The translations under genes and the position numbers were made by a program. From NCBI GenBank assembly GCA_947303085.1, contig CAMYXP010000002.1:186001-250000 (forward strand): a DNA stretch of 64,000 nt, read 5' to 3'. Under the pieces are notes generated by a model. The model was not told the origin of the DNA. It saw only the letters and a program-made list of their open reading frames with translations, and ran no database searches. How positions within the stretch are numbered: position 1 is the first letter of the stretch; each line of letters begins with the position of its first letter. This document shows positions 26,190-37,000 of this stretch, in pieces. This DNA comes from an uncultured Bacteroidales bacterium. Lineage in GTDB: Bacteria; Bacteroidota; Bacteroidia; Bacteroidales; F082.

Positions 26190-27269
26190 TTAATTTAACA
26201 AATCCCTCAACGGAGGCAATTCCTGACTTGGAATAAAACATCTGTTTCCATAAATGACATAGTTTTTGTGATGGAAACAACTGCCATTCCCAACGTAATC
26301 GTACAGACCAACAATGTCAACCTCAATAAACGCTGGTGCTGACGGCATCTCACCTTGATAAATCGGATCAGACGGCAACAAATGCATAAGCACTTCAAGT
26401 TCCCTATTGTAATAATAGTTCAGCAACTCATAATTCAAATTCAACGGTGGTTCTTCATTCAAATAATAAAAATACAAATAAGGCTCTCCGTTTTCATCCA
26501 AATACTCGTCACCATTAAGTACGACTCTGAACATCTCGAAATTCACCCCTCTGAATCCAGACTGAGGCACTACAGTCTTGCTATAATAATAATTAATGGT
26601 ATCCTCAATAACTTCAGCCGCGTCGCCGAAAACCGAAGGGTCGTCGCATGTTCCGCCATATTCGCCGTAATACCAGCAGTCGTGTGGTCCGAATGGTCCT
26701 TGCACAGGGTCTTTCAACGAATTTGTGTTATCCACCTGACCGGAAATCACGCAAACATCAATCTCAGCTCTGCCTCCCACAATCTCACCTTTATCAACAA
26801 CCACTGCCATAAGCGATTTGTCGGTGCTGATGCCGTCGTTGGAATAAACCTGCCGCACTGATTCTATAATTTCATCATATAAATCAGCGACAACACCAAA
26901 ATACACCTCATTGTCAGCATTTACATCAACAAAAAACTCCAGTTCCTGCTTCACTGTCTCCAGATATTTTCGCTCCGGGAAGGTGTATTCTGCATTGAAC
27001 AATGCCTCCACATTCCAAACTACACTATCAAGCGGCATATAAACCTCATTACGCATAACTTCTTCTTTATCAACAAGTTGTGATTTAAACTTCCTGATTC
27101 TAAAAGCCACATTTCTAGCTTCGTCAGTATAACCCGAATAAGCATTCTCTATAACTGACTTATTATTAATAGGTGTAACTTTTTGCTTTTTACACGCCAC
27201 AAGATAAACCGCAATTCCAATTGCCACCAGCACCACAAGTGCTAATCCACGATATTTCACTCGTTTCAT
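26190..27269 (-). CDS. Putative lipoprotein, first gene of the Rhs operon
   Basis: The protein has 359 residues. A basic N-terminus and hydrophobic segment end in LVAC with Cys at residue 26, followed by KKQK, so it is a probable lipoprotein. The middle is acidic and helical, and the rest has no family motif I recognise. It is 37 bp upstream of the T9SS gene, and its own leader of about 150 nt can form hairpins. It may tether the encoded surface complex to a membrane, which is inference. Confidence 0.65.
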   Translation of the reverse strand: MKRVKYRGLALVVLVAIGIAVYLVACKKQKVTPINNKSVIENAYSGYTDEARNVAFRIRKFKSQLVDKEEVMRNEVYMPLDSVVWNVEALFNAEYTFPERKYLETVKQELEFFVDVNADNEVYFGVVADLYDEIIESVRQVYSNDGISTDKSLMAVVVDKGEIVGGRAEIDVCVISGQVDNTNSLKDPVQGPFGPHDCWYYGEYGGTCDDPSVFGDAAEVIEDTINYYYSKTVVPQSGFRGVNFEMFRVVLNGDEYLDENGEPYLYFYYLNEEPPLNLNYELLNYYYNRELEVLMHLLPSDPIYQGEMPSAPAFIEVDIVGLYDYVGNGSCFHHKNYVIYGNRCFIPSQELPPLRDLLN

Positions 27270-27422
27270 AAAAATGATTTAAACAATTAAACAATAATTT
27301 TTTTTGAAATCTTTGCACAAACTTTAATGTTTGTCATCGCCTGAAGTTACATGTGCGCACACTACAGGCTCCATAAAATCGTTTTTAAAACTCTCCGTTT
27401 CATAACTTTCGCTTTTCAATTA
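27270..27422 (-). promoter_or_regulatory. Structured 5' leader of the lipoprotein-Rhs operon
   Basis: If transcription starts near 27422, the leader is about 150 nt. It holds a 6-bp hairpin with a 6-nt loop at 27317-27334 (ACAAAC/GTTTGT) and a second pairing of GCCTG (27339-27343) with CAGGC (27365-27369) that encloses the palindrome GTGCGCAC. No known riboswitch class was recognised. Confidence 0.35.
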
Positions 27423-27428
27423 TCGATG

Positions 27429-27459
27429 CAAAGTTACAACGTTTTTTTCGTTTGTCAAG
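27429..27459 (-). promoter_or_regulatory. Promoter of the Rhs operon
   Basis: On the minus strand a -7 box TAACTTTG (27436-27429) lies 19 bp downstream of a TTG-containing -33 region (CTTGAC, beginning at 27459). This is the standard Bacteroidetes spacing. Confidence 0.55.
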
Positions 27460-27603
27460 GGGTTTTATGTTAAAAGATTTTAAGATTTCCGCCTATTTTT
27501 TGCAAGAATTGTTAATAAATTTTTACAAATCGTTGCTTTCATATTGTTAATATCATGTTAAAAAAAATTAAAAAAAATAATTTCCAGATAACGAAATTTG
27601 TCG

Positions 27604-27611
27604 TATTTTTG
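27604..27611 (+). promoter_or_regulatory. -7 box TATTTTTG for pyrBI
   Basis: This is a perfect consensus, 171 nt upstream of the pyrB ATG, giving a long leader that contains two small hairpins, a U-rich tract, a terminator and a leader ORF. Confidence 0.55.
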
Positions 27612-27618
27612 CAATCCG

Positions 27619-27807
27619 ATGATACTACAAAAAACATTATCGGGCAAGCGCCACAACGGCGTCAAAAAAGGAAGCGATTCCTTCACTTTTCATCACTTTT
27701 CATCAGCTGACGGTCTTTTTAAGCCGTCATTTTTTTTGCTTGAAAATCAAATATTTAACAAATCAATAAATCTCTATTACAATGTCAATATCTTTAAAAA
27801 ACCGTAG
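27619..27807 (+). CDS. Possible pyrBI leader peptide running through the attenuator
   Basis: An ORF of about 62 codons starts with ATG at 27619, directly downstream of the promoter, crosses the terminator at 27708-27737 and stops inside pyrB (overlap 26 bp, different frame). The E. coli pyrBI leader peptide also reads through its attenuator. The peptide itself resembles no known protein. The ATG lies at or very near the expected transcript start, so translation is uncertain. Treat it as a candidate regulatory ORF only. Confidence 0.3.
   Translation: MILQKTLSGKRHNGVKKGSDSFTFHHFSSADGLFKPSFFLLENQIFNKSINLYYNVNIFKKP
27649..27683 (+). promoter_or_regulatory. Two small hairpins in the pyrB leader
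   Basis: A CGCC/GGCG hairpin lies at 27649-27661. An AAGGAA/TTCCTT hairpin at 27668-27683 closes on GCGA, a GNRA tetraloop. They are followed by a direct repeat of CACTTTTCAT, which would be a U-rich stretch in the RNA. They could be polymerase pause hairpins. Confidence 0.4.
27708..27737 (+). terminator. Intrinsic terminator/attenuator upstream of pyrB
   Basis: The stem TGACGG (27708-27713) pairs with CCGTCA (27724-27729), and eight T residues follow. It lies between the promoter and the pyrB ATG, so it must be passed for pyrBI to be expressed. Confidence 0.7.
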
Positions 27808-28702
27808 TCTCATTTCCATCAGCGACTACACTCCGGAAGAAATCTGCCATGTTCTGGATATCGCCGAGGACTTCGAGAAAAACCCGCACCAAAACCTGCT
27901 CAACGGCCGCATCATCGCCTCGTTGTTCTTCGAGCCGTCGACACGTACACGTCTCAGCTTCGAGACAGCTATTCAGCTCCTTGGCGGCAACGTCATCGGA
28001 TTCAGCAGCACCGCAGGAACCAGCGTACAGAAGGGCGAATCATTAGCCGACACCATCACCATGGTGGCCTCCTACGCCGACCTCATCGTCATGCGTAACC
28101 CTATCGAAGGCTCAGCACGCTTCGCATCGGAAGTGTCGAAAGTGCCTGTCATCAACGCAGGCGACGGCGCCAACCAGCACCCTACCCAGTGCATGCTCGA
28201 CCTCTACAGCATCCGTAAAACCCAGGGAACACTCGAAAATCTTGAGATCACACTCGTAGGTGACCTTAAATACGGTCGCACAGTGCACAGCCTCGTCGAA
28301 GCCATGTGCCACTTCAACGCCAAGTTTAACCTCGTCTCCCCTGTAGAGCTGAAACTTCCAAGTGTGGTAAAACAGCATATCAAAGACAAACACCTTGAGT
28401 ATCACCAATATACAGAATTGGAAGAGGCTATCCCACACAGCGATATCATCTACATGACACGTATCCAGCGCGAGCGCTTCCCAGATCCTGAGGAATACGA
28501 AAAGGTCAAGAATTCCTACGTATTGCGCAATGCAATGCTCGAAAATTCGAAGCCTAACTGCCGCGTGTTACATCCGCTTCCGCGTGTCAACGAAATCCAC
28601 GTCGACGTCGACGCCAACCCGAAGGCTTACTACTTCCAACAGGCTCAAAACGGCGTTTACGCCCGCGAAGCCCTCATCGCCACAATCCTCGGACTTAAAT
28701 AA
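27782..28702 (+). CDS. pyrB: Aspartate carbamoyltransferase catalytic subunit
   Basis: The protein has 306 residues. It joins carbamoyl phosphate and aspartate in pyrimidine synthesis. The carbamoyl-phosphate site is [15 protein letters not shown], a second conserved site is DGANQHPTQ, and the C-terminal HPLPRVNEI is typical. It is followed by pyrI, so it should form the E. coli-type holoenzyme with feedback control. Expression is probably set by the leader terminator. Confidence 0.97.
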   Translation: MSISLKNRSLISISDYTPEEICHVLDIAEDFEKNPHQNLLNGRIIASLFFEPSTRTRLSFETAIQLLGGNVIGFSSTAGTSVQKGESLADTITMVASYADLIVMRNPIEGSARFASEVSKVPVINAGDGANQHPTQCMLDLYSIRKTQGTLENLEITLVGDLKYGRTVHSLVEAMCHFNAKFNLVSPVELKLPSVVKQHIKDKHLEYHQYTELEEAIPHSDIIYMTRIQRERFPDPEEYEKVKNSYVLRNAMLENSKPNCRVLHPLPRVNEIHVDVDANPKAYYFQQAQNGVYAREALIATILGLK

Positions 28703-28703
28703 A

Positions 28704-28734
28704 GTTTGGAGTTTGAAGTGTGAAGTTTGGAGTT
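28704..28734. repeat. Heptad island C, TTTGGA class
   Basis: The units GTTTGGA, GTTTGAA, GTGTGAA and GTTTGGA are in 7-nt register and start directly after the pyrB stop codon, in the pyrB-pyrI gap. Confidence 0.7.
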
Positions 28735-28762
28735 ATTTTTTAATATTTAAAAATTAATACAA

Positions 28763-29230
28763 ATGGAAAAGAAAAAAGAATTGACAGTGTCAGCCATTGA
28801 GAATGGCACAGTTATCGATCATATCCCTGCCGACAAAGTGTTCCAAGTAGTTAAGATTCTTGGACTTGAGAAAGTCAGCAACCCTGTGTATTTCGGCACA
28901 AACGTCGACAGTAAGAAATACGGAAAGAAAGGTTTCATCAAAGTTTCTGACAAATATTTCAACATTGAGGATGTGAACAAAATCGGTTTGGTCGCCCCTA
29001 CCGCCTCAATTATCGAAATCAAAGATTTTGAAGTTGTTAAGAAACAGACAGTTACGCTTCCTGAAAGCATTGAACACATAGTGAAATGCTTCAACCCTAA
29101 CTGCGTCACCAACAAAGAACACGACGTCCCGACCAAGTTCACGGTCATCAAAGACGCCGAAGGCAACATCAAACTTCATTGCCACTACTGCGAAAAGAAC
29201 ACCACGCAGGATAAGCTTGAGTTTATATAA
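28763..29230 (+). CDS. pyrI: Aspartate carbamoyltransferase regulatory subunit
   Basis: The protein has 155 residues. The N-terminal nucleotide-binding part starts with KELTVSAIENGTVIDHIP. The C-terminal zinc domain has CFNPNC followed by CHYC, the four Cys ligands that bind the catalytic subunit. In E. coli this subunit mediates inhibition by CTP and activation by ATP. It ends at a strong bidirectional terminator. Confidence 0.96.
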   Translation: MEKKKELTVSAIENGTVIDHIPADKVFQVVKILGLEKVSNPVYFGTNVDSKKYGKKGFIKVSDKYFNIEDVNKIGLVAPTASIIEIKDFEVVKKQTVTLPESIEHIVKCFNPNCVTNKEHDVPTKFTVIKDAEGNIKLHCHYCEKNTTQDKLEFI

Positions 29231-29232
29231 AC

Positions 29233-29263
29233 AAAAAAAGCCCGCCTAACGGCGGGCTTTTTC
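29233..29263. terminator. Strong bidirectional intrinsic terminator
   Basis: GCCCGCC and GGCGGGC, separated by TAAC, form a GC-rich stem flanked by A and T runs on both sides. It can stop transcription from pyrI on the plus strand and from the rpoC/DUF3467 unit on the minus strand. Confidence 0.85.
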
Positions 29264-29265
29264 AT

Positions 29266-29571
29266 TTATGCTTCCCCTGCGCTCCCCATTGTGAACGGAG
29301 CCACAGTGTCATTGATATCCTTAATCGGACCGAAATTCTGTTCGAATTTCTGCAAATTCTCAGCCAAAGCCCTGTATAAACGTTTCGCGTTCTGTGGTGT
29401 CATAATGACTCTCGAGCGCACCTTTGCCTTTTGCATCGCCGGTGCAATCTGTGCGAAATCAATAACAAACTCGGTTGGTGAATGGCTGATGATAGCCAGG
29501 TTTGAATAAACGCCGTCGGCAACTGCCTCCGGAATGTCGATATTCAATTGTTTTTTGTTGTTGTTTTCCAT
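29266..29571 (-). CDS. DUF3467 family protein
   Basis: The protein has 101 residues and is cytoplasmic. The run around YSNLAIISHSPTEFVIDF, followed by a segment with RVIMTPQNAKRLYRAL, matches DUF3467, a small family of unknown function that I remember next to rpoC in Bacteroidetes. It lies 105 bp after rpoC, separated by heptad island D, and ends at the bidirectional terminator. Confidence 0.85.
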   Translation of the reverse strand: MENNNKKQLNIDIPEAVADGVYSNLAIISHSPTEFVIDFAQIAPAMQKAKVRSRVIMTPQNAKRLYRALAENLQKFEQNFGPIKDINDTVAPFTMGSAGEA

Positions 29572-29595
29572 AATTTTAATTTTTTGAACAAAAAA

Positions 29596-29670
29596 TTGGC
29601 TATTGGCTTTTGGCCGTTGGCCGTTAGCTTTTTACACCAACAACCAATAGCCAATGGCCAACAGCCAAAG
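29596..29670. repeat. Heptad island D, TTGGC class, inverted arms
   Basis: Left units are TTGGCTA, TTGGCTT, TTGGCCG (twice) and TTAGCTT. Right units are CCAACAA, CCAATAG, CCAATGG, CCAACAG and CCAAAG. The two arms (about 35 nt each) are complementary around a 6-nt centre, so a long hairpin can form 6 nt after the rpoC stop. Confidence 0.85.
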
Positions 29671-29675
29671 TTTAA

Positions 29676-32600
29676 TTACGCCTCAACAGGCTCTGCTGTA
29701 ACCTCTTCAGGTTCAAGGTCATCCTTCGAACCGACGAGCAAATCGTCGTATTCGCGCAAACCTGTACCTGCAGGAATCTTGTGTCCCACGATGACGTTCT
29801 CCTTCATACCCTCGAGATAATCGGTCTTGGCGCTGATAGCAGCCTGTGTCAAGACTTTCGTTGTCTCCTGGAATGAAGCAGCCGAGATAAAGCTGTCGGT
29901 CTGCAAAGCGGCGCGTGTGATACCCTGAAGCACCTGGTGTGCTGTGGCAGGCTGCGCATCACGAGCCTCAACAAGCTTCAAGTCGCGACGTTTCAACGAT
30001 GAATTCTCGTCACGCAGTCTTCTTGCCGAAATAATCTGTCCGACAAACAATACATCTGAATCGCCAGCGTCGGTGACAACGACCTTTCCGAAGATGTCGT
30101 CGTTGGTCTCCTGGAACGCGATCTTGTTGACAAGTTCTCCTTCGAGGTATCTTGTGTCACCCGGATCGTCGATTTCAACCTTACGCATCATCTGACGAAC
30201 GATGACCTCAAAGTGCTTACCGTTGATGGTCACACCCTGTGAACGATACACTTCCTGGATGTTGTTAACAATATATTCCTGAACCTTCATAGGTCCTTCA
30301 ATAGCAAGGATATTGGCAGGTGTGATGGCACCTTCCGACAATGGCTGACCGGCTTTCACGTAGTCGTTTTCTGAAGCCAAGACTTCCTTCGTTGTCGGGA
30401 TAAGGTACTTCTTCACCTCGCCTGTCTTCGATGTGACAACCAATACACGGTTACCACGCACGAGTTTCTTCTCAAATGAGACCTCACCATCGATTTCTGA
30501 AATGATAGCAGGTTCTGATGAGTTACGAGCCTCGAACAATTCTGTAACACGTGGAAGACCACCGGTGATATCGCCCAAACCTCCAGTAGCACGTGGCTTC
30601 TTGGTCAGGATGTCACCAGCCTTGATCTTGTCGCCGTCTTCAATCATGATGTGTGCGCCAACAGGCAAGTCGTACGACTTGATGACCTCGCCGGCCTTGT
30701 CGACGATTGAAATTGACGGGTTCTTCGAGAACTTACGACCCTCAACGATAACGCGCTCGTTGTAACCTGTCTGCTCATCCGATTCATTACGGAATGTGAC
30801 ACCCTCGACGATGTTGTCGAAACGTGCCTTACCGTCATGCTCAGAAATGATAAGTGAGTTATACTTATCCCATTCGCAGATGATGTCGCCAGCGTTGACG
30901 TCGCTGTTGGCCGGGATGTACAACTTCGAACCGTAAGGGATGTTCTCTGTAACGAGAGCGACACCTGTGTTGTGGTCCAAAATCTTCATCTCAGATGCAC
31001 GGCTCACCACGACCTGATACTTGTTGTTGTCCTTATCGACATAGTCAACAGCACGCAAGTCGTTGATAATCATCTTACCATTATAGTCAGCCTTAATCAT
31101 TGAGTCTTCCGATGTGCTCGATGCAGTACCACCTTGGTGGAATGTACGCAGAGTCAACTGTGTACCAGGCTCACCGATTGACTGTGCAGCGATAACGCCC
31201 ACGGCCTCTCCTCTCTGAACCAGCTTACCTGATGAAAGGTTACGTCCGTAGCAGTTGGCGCAAACGCCCTTCTTCGACTCGCAAGTCAACACGGAACGAA
31301 TCTCAATGGTCTGGTCTTTCAATGGTGAATCGCAGATCTTTTTCGCGATGTCCTCAGTAATCTCAGCGCCACCGTTGCAGAGCAACTCGCCTGTCTGAGG
31401 ATGGAAAATGTCATGCAAAGCAACACGGCCGAGGATACGGTCGTATAATGACTCGACGATTTCCTTACCACGTTTCAAAGCACCGATCGACAAACCTCTC
31501 AAAGTGCCGCAGTCTTTCTCAGTGATGATGACATCGTGAGCGACGTCGACCAAACGACGGGTCAAGTAACCAGCGTCAGCGGTCTTCAAAGCGGTATCGG
31601 CCAAACCTTTACGAGCACCGTGGGTTGAGATGAAGTACTCCAACACTGACAAACCTTCCTTGAAGTTCGAAAGAATTGGGTTCTCAATGATCTCAGCACC
31701 ACCGGCTGCAGTCGATTTCTGCGGTTTTGCCATCAAACCTCTCATACCGCAAAGCTGACGAATCTGCTCCTTACTACCACGAGCTCCTGAATCCAGCATC
31801 ATGTAAACTGGGTTGAATCCCTGGTCGTCCTGAGGCAACAGCTTCATAACTTCGTCGGTCAACTTGGTGACGACGTGACCCCAAATATCGATAATCTTGT
31901 TGTAACGTTCGTTGCCTGTGATGAAACCCATGTTGTATTCTTCACGGATTGCGTTCACTTCCTCGTTAGCCTGACGGATCAACTCTTCCTTAACCGAAGG
32001 AATCAAAACGTTGCCGAGGTTGAACGACAAACCGCCTTTGTAAGCCATGTAGTAACCCATGTTCTTGATATCGTCCAAGAACTTGGTTGTGACAGCTGTA
32101 CCAAGGAGTTTCACCATATCACCGATGATGTCACGCAAGGCCTTCTTATTCAAAAGACGGTTGATGTAGCCAAATCCTGCAGGAACAACCTGGTTGAACT
32201 TGACACGACCGACTGTTGTCTCCACCATTTCCTCAACGATTGAGCCGTCTTCCTTACGAACCGGCACCTTCACGTAGATGATGGCGTGCATATCGACTTT
32301 CTTCTCGTTGTAGGCAATGATAACCTCTTCTGCCGAATAGAATTTCTTGCCTTCACCTTTGACGATATGGTCTGGAGTACTCTTACGTGGTTTTGTGATA
32401 TAATACAGACCCAAAACCATGTCTTGCGAAGGCACCGTGATAGGAGCTCCGTTGGCAGGGTTAAGGATGTTGTGTGATGCGAGCATCAAAATCTGGGCTT
32501 CCAAAATTGCCGCGTTGCCGAGTGGCAAGTGCACAGCCATCTGGTCACCATCGAAGTCAGCGTTGAAAGCCGTACATACCAATGGGTGCAGACGAATTGC

Positions 32601-33977
32601 CTTACCTTCAACCAACTTAGGCTGGAAGGCCTGGATACCGAGACGGTGCAGTGTAGGAGCACGGTTCAACAGAATCGGGTGTCCTTTCAAGATATTCTCG
32701 AGGATATCCCACACGACAGGGTCTTTACGGTCGACAATCTTCTTTGCCGATTTCACTGTCTTCACAATACCTCTTTCAATCATCTTACGGATGACGAACG
32801 GTTTGTAAAGCTCAGCTGCCATATCTTTTGGAAGACCGCATTCGTTCATGTTCAAATCCGGACCGACAACGATAACCGAACGGCCTGAGTAGTCGACACG
32901 TTTACCGAGCAAGTTCTGACGGAAACGTCCTTGCTTACCTTTCAAGCTGTCGCTCAACGACTTAAGCGGACGGTTAGAGTCAGTCTTCACGGCGCTTGAC
33001 TTACGTGAGTTGTCGAGCAATGAGTCGACTGCTTCCTGAAGCATACGTTTCTCATTACGCATAATCACGTCTGGAGCCTTGATTTCGATCAATCTCTTCA
33101 AACGGTTGTTACGGATGATGACACGACGATAGAGGTCGTTCAAGTCTGATGTTGCGAAACGTCCGCCATCGAGCGGTACCAATGGTCTCAACTCAGGTGG
33201 AATCACAGGGATAACCTTCAAAATCATCCACTCAGGACGGTTTTCAACATGTTTGTTTGCCTCGCGGAATGCCTCAAACACCTGCAAACGTTTCAAAGCA
33301 TCGGCTTTACGCTGCTGTGATGTCTCTTTATGTGCCTTATCGCGTAGTTCGCCTGCTTCTTTCTCGAGGTCGATCTGAACCAACAAATCGTAGATAGCCT
33401 CGGCACCCATCTTGGCGATGAACTTGTTAGGGTCATCGTTCGGAAGATGCTGATTTTCAATCGGAAGGCTCTCCATGATGTCGAGATATTCCTCTTCTGA
33501 AAGCAAGTCGAGTCTGTTTATACCTTGTTCAGCCTTGATACCCGGTTGGATAACGACATAGCGCTCATAGTAAATGATGCTGTCGAGTTTCTTGGTAGGA
33601 ATACCAAGCAAAGCTCCAATTTTGTTAGGAAGTGAGCGGAAATACCAAATATGAGCCACCGGCACAACCAACTGGATGTGACCAGTACGTTCACGTCTGA
33701 CTTTCTTCTCTGTAACTTCCACGCCGCAACGGTCGCAAACGATGTTCTTGTAACGGATGCGTTTGTACTTACCGCAGTGGCACTCCCAGTCTTTCACAGG
33801 TCCAAAGATTCTCTCGCAGAATAAACCGTCGCGCTCTGGTTTGTAAGTGCGGTAGTTTATTGTCTCCGGCTTCAACACCTCACCGTATGAACGGTCGGAA
33901 ATCGATTCCGGCGATGCCAAGCTGATGGTGATCTTTGAAAAGTTGCTGTTTATTGTGTTATTCTTATTTAAAGCCAT
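29676..33977 (-). CDS. rpoC: RNA polymerase beta' subunit
   Basis: The protein has 1433 residues. The catalytic magnesium motif [12 protein letters not shown] is present. The N-terminal zinc ribbon shows CHCGKYKR and CDRCGVE, and a second zinc site is [13 protein letters not shown]. It forms the polymerase core with rpoB directly upstream (26-bp gap) and omega (7371-7709). Confidence 0.98.
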   Translation of the reverse strand: MALNKNNTINSNFSKITISLASPESISDRSYGEVLKPETINYRTYKPERDGLFCERIFGPVKDWECHCGKYKRIRYKNIVCDRCGVEVTEKKVRRERTGHIQLVVPVAHIWYFRSLPNKIGALLGIPTKKLDSIIYYERYVVIQPGIKAEQGINRLDLLSEEEYLDIMESLPIENQHLPNDDPNKFIAKMGAEAIYDLLVQIDLEKEAGELRDKAHKETSQQRKADALKRLQVFEAFREANKHVENRPEWMILKVIPVIPPELRPLVPLDGGRFATSDLNDLYRRVIIRNNRLKRLIEIKAPDVIMRNEKRMLQEAVDSLLDNSRKSSAVKTDSNRPLKSLSDSLKGKQGRFRQNLLGKRVDYSGRSVIVVGPDLNMNECGLPKDMAAELYKPFVIRKMIERGIVKTVKSAKKIVDRKDPVVWDILENILKGHPILLNRAPTLHRLGIQAFQPKLVEGKAIRLHPLVCTAFNADFDGDQMAVHLPLGNAAILEAQILMLASHNILNPANGAPITVPSQDMVLGLYYITKPRKSTPDHIVKGEGKKFYSAEEVIIAYNEKKVDMHAIIYVKVPVRKEDGSIVEEMVETTVGRVKFNQVVPAGFGYINRLLNKKALRDIIGDMVKLLGTAVTTKFLDDIKNMGYYMAYKGGLSFNLGNVLIPSVKEELIRQANEEVNAIREEYNMGFITGNERYNKIIDIWGHVVTKLTDEVMKLLPQDDQGFNPVYMMLDSGARGSKEQIRQLCGMRGLMAKPQKSTAAGGAEIIENPILSNFKEGLSVLEYFISTHGARKGLADTALKTADAGYLTRRLVDVAHDVIITEKDCGTLRGLSIGALKRGKEIVESLYDRILGRVALHDIFHPQTGELLCNGGAEITEDIAKKICDSPLKDQTIEIRSVLTCESKKGVCANCYGRNLSSGKLVQRGEAVGVIAAQSIGEPGTQLTLRTFHQGGTASSTSEDSMIKADYNGKMIINDLRAVDYVDKDNNKYQVVVSRASEMKILDHNTGVALVTENIPYGSKLYIPANSDVNAGDIICEWDKYNSLIISEHDGKARFDNIVEGVTFRNESDEQTGYNERVIVEGRKFSKNPSISIVDKAGEVIKSYDLPVGAHIMIEDGDKIKAGDILTKKPRATGGLGDITGGLPRVTELFEARNSSEPAIISEIDGEVSFEKKLVRGNRVLVVTSKTGEVKKYLIPTTKEVLASENDYVKAGQPLSEGAITPANILAIEGPMKVQEYIVNNIQEVYRSQGVTINGKHFEVIVRQMMRKVEIDDPGDTRYLEGELVNKIAFQETNDDIFGKVVVTDAGDSDVLFVGQIISARRLRDENSSLKRRDLKLVEARDAQPATAHQVLQGITRAALQTDSFISAASFQETTKVLTQAAISAKTDYLEGMKENVIVGHKIPAGTGLREYDDLLVGSKDDLEPEEVTAEPVEA

Positions 33978-34003
33978 AGATTTACAAAATATTAAGAGCT
34001 TTT

Positions 34004-37000
34004 TTATTCAAACGTAATTTCAAGTCCGAGTCCGCGCAATTCGTGAACCAAAACATTGAATGACTCTGGAATACCTGGTGTTGGCATGTTCTCACCCTTG
34101 ACAATCGACTCGTATGCCTTGGCACGGCCAACGACATCGTCTGACTTCACTGTCAAGATTTCCTGAAGCACGTTGCTTGCACCGAATGCTTCGAGTGCCC
34201 AGACCTCCATTTCACCGAAACGCTGACCACCGAACTGTGCCTTACCACCAAGAGGCTGCTGTGTAATCAATGAGTATGGTCCGATTGAACGTGCGTGCAT
34301 CTTGTCGTCGACCATGTGGTGCAGCTTAAGCATGTAGATGTAACCCACTGTAGCTTTCTGGTCGAACGGCTCGCCTGTCTCGCCGTCATAAAGCTGGACT
34401 CTACCGTTCTCCGGCAATCCGGCTTTCTTCATATATTCATTGATTTCTTCCAATGTAGCACCGTCGAAGATAGGTGTAGCGAACTTCAATCCGAGTTCGT
34501 GTCCAGCCCATCCGAGAACTGTCTCGTAAATCTGACCCAAGTTCATACGTGAAGGCACGCCCAATGGGTTCAACACGATGTCGACCGGAGTACCATCCTC
34601 AAGGAATGGCATGTCTTCCTCGCGCACGATTCTTGAAACAATACCCTTGTTACCGTGACGACCTGCCATCTTATCACCGATGTTCAATTTACGTTTCTGT
34701 GCCACGTAAACCTTTGCCATCTGGACGATACCGTTCGGCAACTCATCACCGACGCTTGCCACGTTCTTCTTACGGCTGTAAACACCGTTGATTTCCTTGC
34801 ACTTGATGTTGTAGTTGTTCACCAACTTCACGATGCAGTCGTTAATCTCGGCGTCTGTAGTCCATTTGTAAGGATTAACAGTCATGTAGTCGATCTGCGA
34901 CAATGCCTTCTGAGTGAATTTCACCTTCTTAGGGATGATAGTCTCCTTGAAGTTGTTGTAAACGCCTGTTGAAGTTCTGCCGTTAAGCATCGACATGAGT
35001 TTTTCCATCATGCGAGCCTTCAAGGCGTCGAGTTCTTTCTGGCATTCGGCGTCGAGTTCAGCTATGATGTCCTTATCTTTTGACTTAGCCTTACGATCTT
35101 TCACCACGCGTGAGAACAAGCGTTTTCCGATGACGACACCCTTCATCGAAGGACCTGCCTTGAGTGATGCGTTCTTCACATCGCCTGCCTTGTCGCCGAA
35201 GATGGCGCGCAACAGTTTCTCCTCTGGTGTCGGATCGGTCTCACCCTTAGGTGTGATCTTACCTATTAATATATCGCCTTCCTTGACATCGGCACCGACG
35301 CGGATCAAACCGTTCTCGTCCAAATCCTTGGTTGCGTCTGCACTGACGTTCGGGATGTCGTTGGTCAACTCTTCCAAACCACGTTTCGTGTCACGCACCT
35401 CAAGGGTGAATTCCTCGATATGGATTGAGGTGAAGAGGTCTTCCTTGACGATCTTCTCAGAAATCACGATAGCATCCTCGTAGTTGTAACCCTTCCAAGG
35501 CATGAATGCAACCTTCAAGTTGCGGCCCAATGCGAGGTCGCCACCCTGTGTCGCATAACCTTCTGTAAGGATCTGACCCTTGGTCACCTTCTGGCCTTTT
35601 CTTACGATAGGCTTCTGGTTGATGCTTGTACTCTGGTTAGTTCTTATATATTTAATAAGGTTATATGTCTTCACATCGTCGTCGAAGCTCACGAGACGTT
35701 CTTTGTCGGTTCTGTCGTACTTGATGGTGATCTTTGTTGAATCGACATAGATGACTTCGCCGTCGCCTTCTGCTTCAACGAGTGTACGTGAATCTCTTGC
35801 CACATAATGCTCAATACCTGTTCCGACGATTGGGGCTTCAGGAGCCATCAACGGCACTGCCTGACGCATCATGTTCGATCCCATCAAAGCACGGTTAGCG
35901 TCGTCGTGCTCCAAGAACGGAATCAATGATGCAGCAACTGATGACATCTGGTTAGGTGCCACGTCGATGAGGTCGAGCTGGTCTGGAGTGACGATAGGAT
36001 AGTCAGCGATATAACGTGCTTTCAGCATGTCTTCGGTAATGTGACCTTCGTCGTCCATTGTTGTGCAAGCCTGAGCGATGATCTTGTTGTCTTCCTCTTC
36101 TGCTGTCAGATAAACAGGCGGATTGACGAAATCGACGTTACCATCCTTAACCTCACGGTAAGGTGTCTCGATGAATCCGAGGTTGTTGATCTTAGCGAAC
36201 ACGCAGAGTGACGAGATAAGACCGATGTTAGGACCTTCAGGTGTCTCAATTGTACAGAGACGTCCGTAGTGTGTGTAGTGAACGTCACGCACCTCGAAAC
36301 CTGCACGGTCACGTGAGATACCGCCAGGACCCAAAGCTGAGATACGACGTTTGTGTGTCAACTCCGACAATGGGTTGGTCTGATCCATGAACTGTGACAG
36401 CTGGTTGGTGCCGAAGAACGAGTTGATGACCGATGACAATGTCTTGGCATTGATCAAATCAGTTGGTGTGAATGACTCGTTGTCTCGGACGTTCATACGC
36501 TCACGGATGGTTCTTGCCATACGGGCGAGACCCACGCCGAACTGTGCGTACAACTGCTCACCGACGGTTCTGATACGACGGTTACTCAAGTGGTCGATAT
36601 CATCAACTTCTGTATGCTGGTTTGAAAGCTCAATCAAATGTTTGATGATAGCGATTATATCTTCGTTCGTCAAAACCTTAACTTCGTCAGGGATGTTCAA
36701 GTTGAGTTTACGGTTGATACGATAACGGCCAACTTCGCCAAGGTCATAACGTTTGTCGGAGAAGAACAGCTTTCTGATCATGTCGCGTGCCGTTTCCTCA
36801 TCTGGCGGTTCGGCGTTACGCATCTGACGGTAGATGTACTCAACAGCGTCTTTCTCCGAGTTTGTGGTATCTTTCTGTAATGTGTTGAAAATGATGGAGT
36901 AATCATTGGTGTTGACTTCTTCACGATCGAGAAGGATTGTCTTAACGCCTTTTTCGATAATCTTATCGATATGCTCGTTTTCGAGGATGACACCGCGTTC

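Noticed and set aside
27598..27618. Upstream extension of the pyrB leader ORF to 27598
   Set aside because: It would start before the expected transcript start; only the part from 27619 is kept as a candidate.
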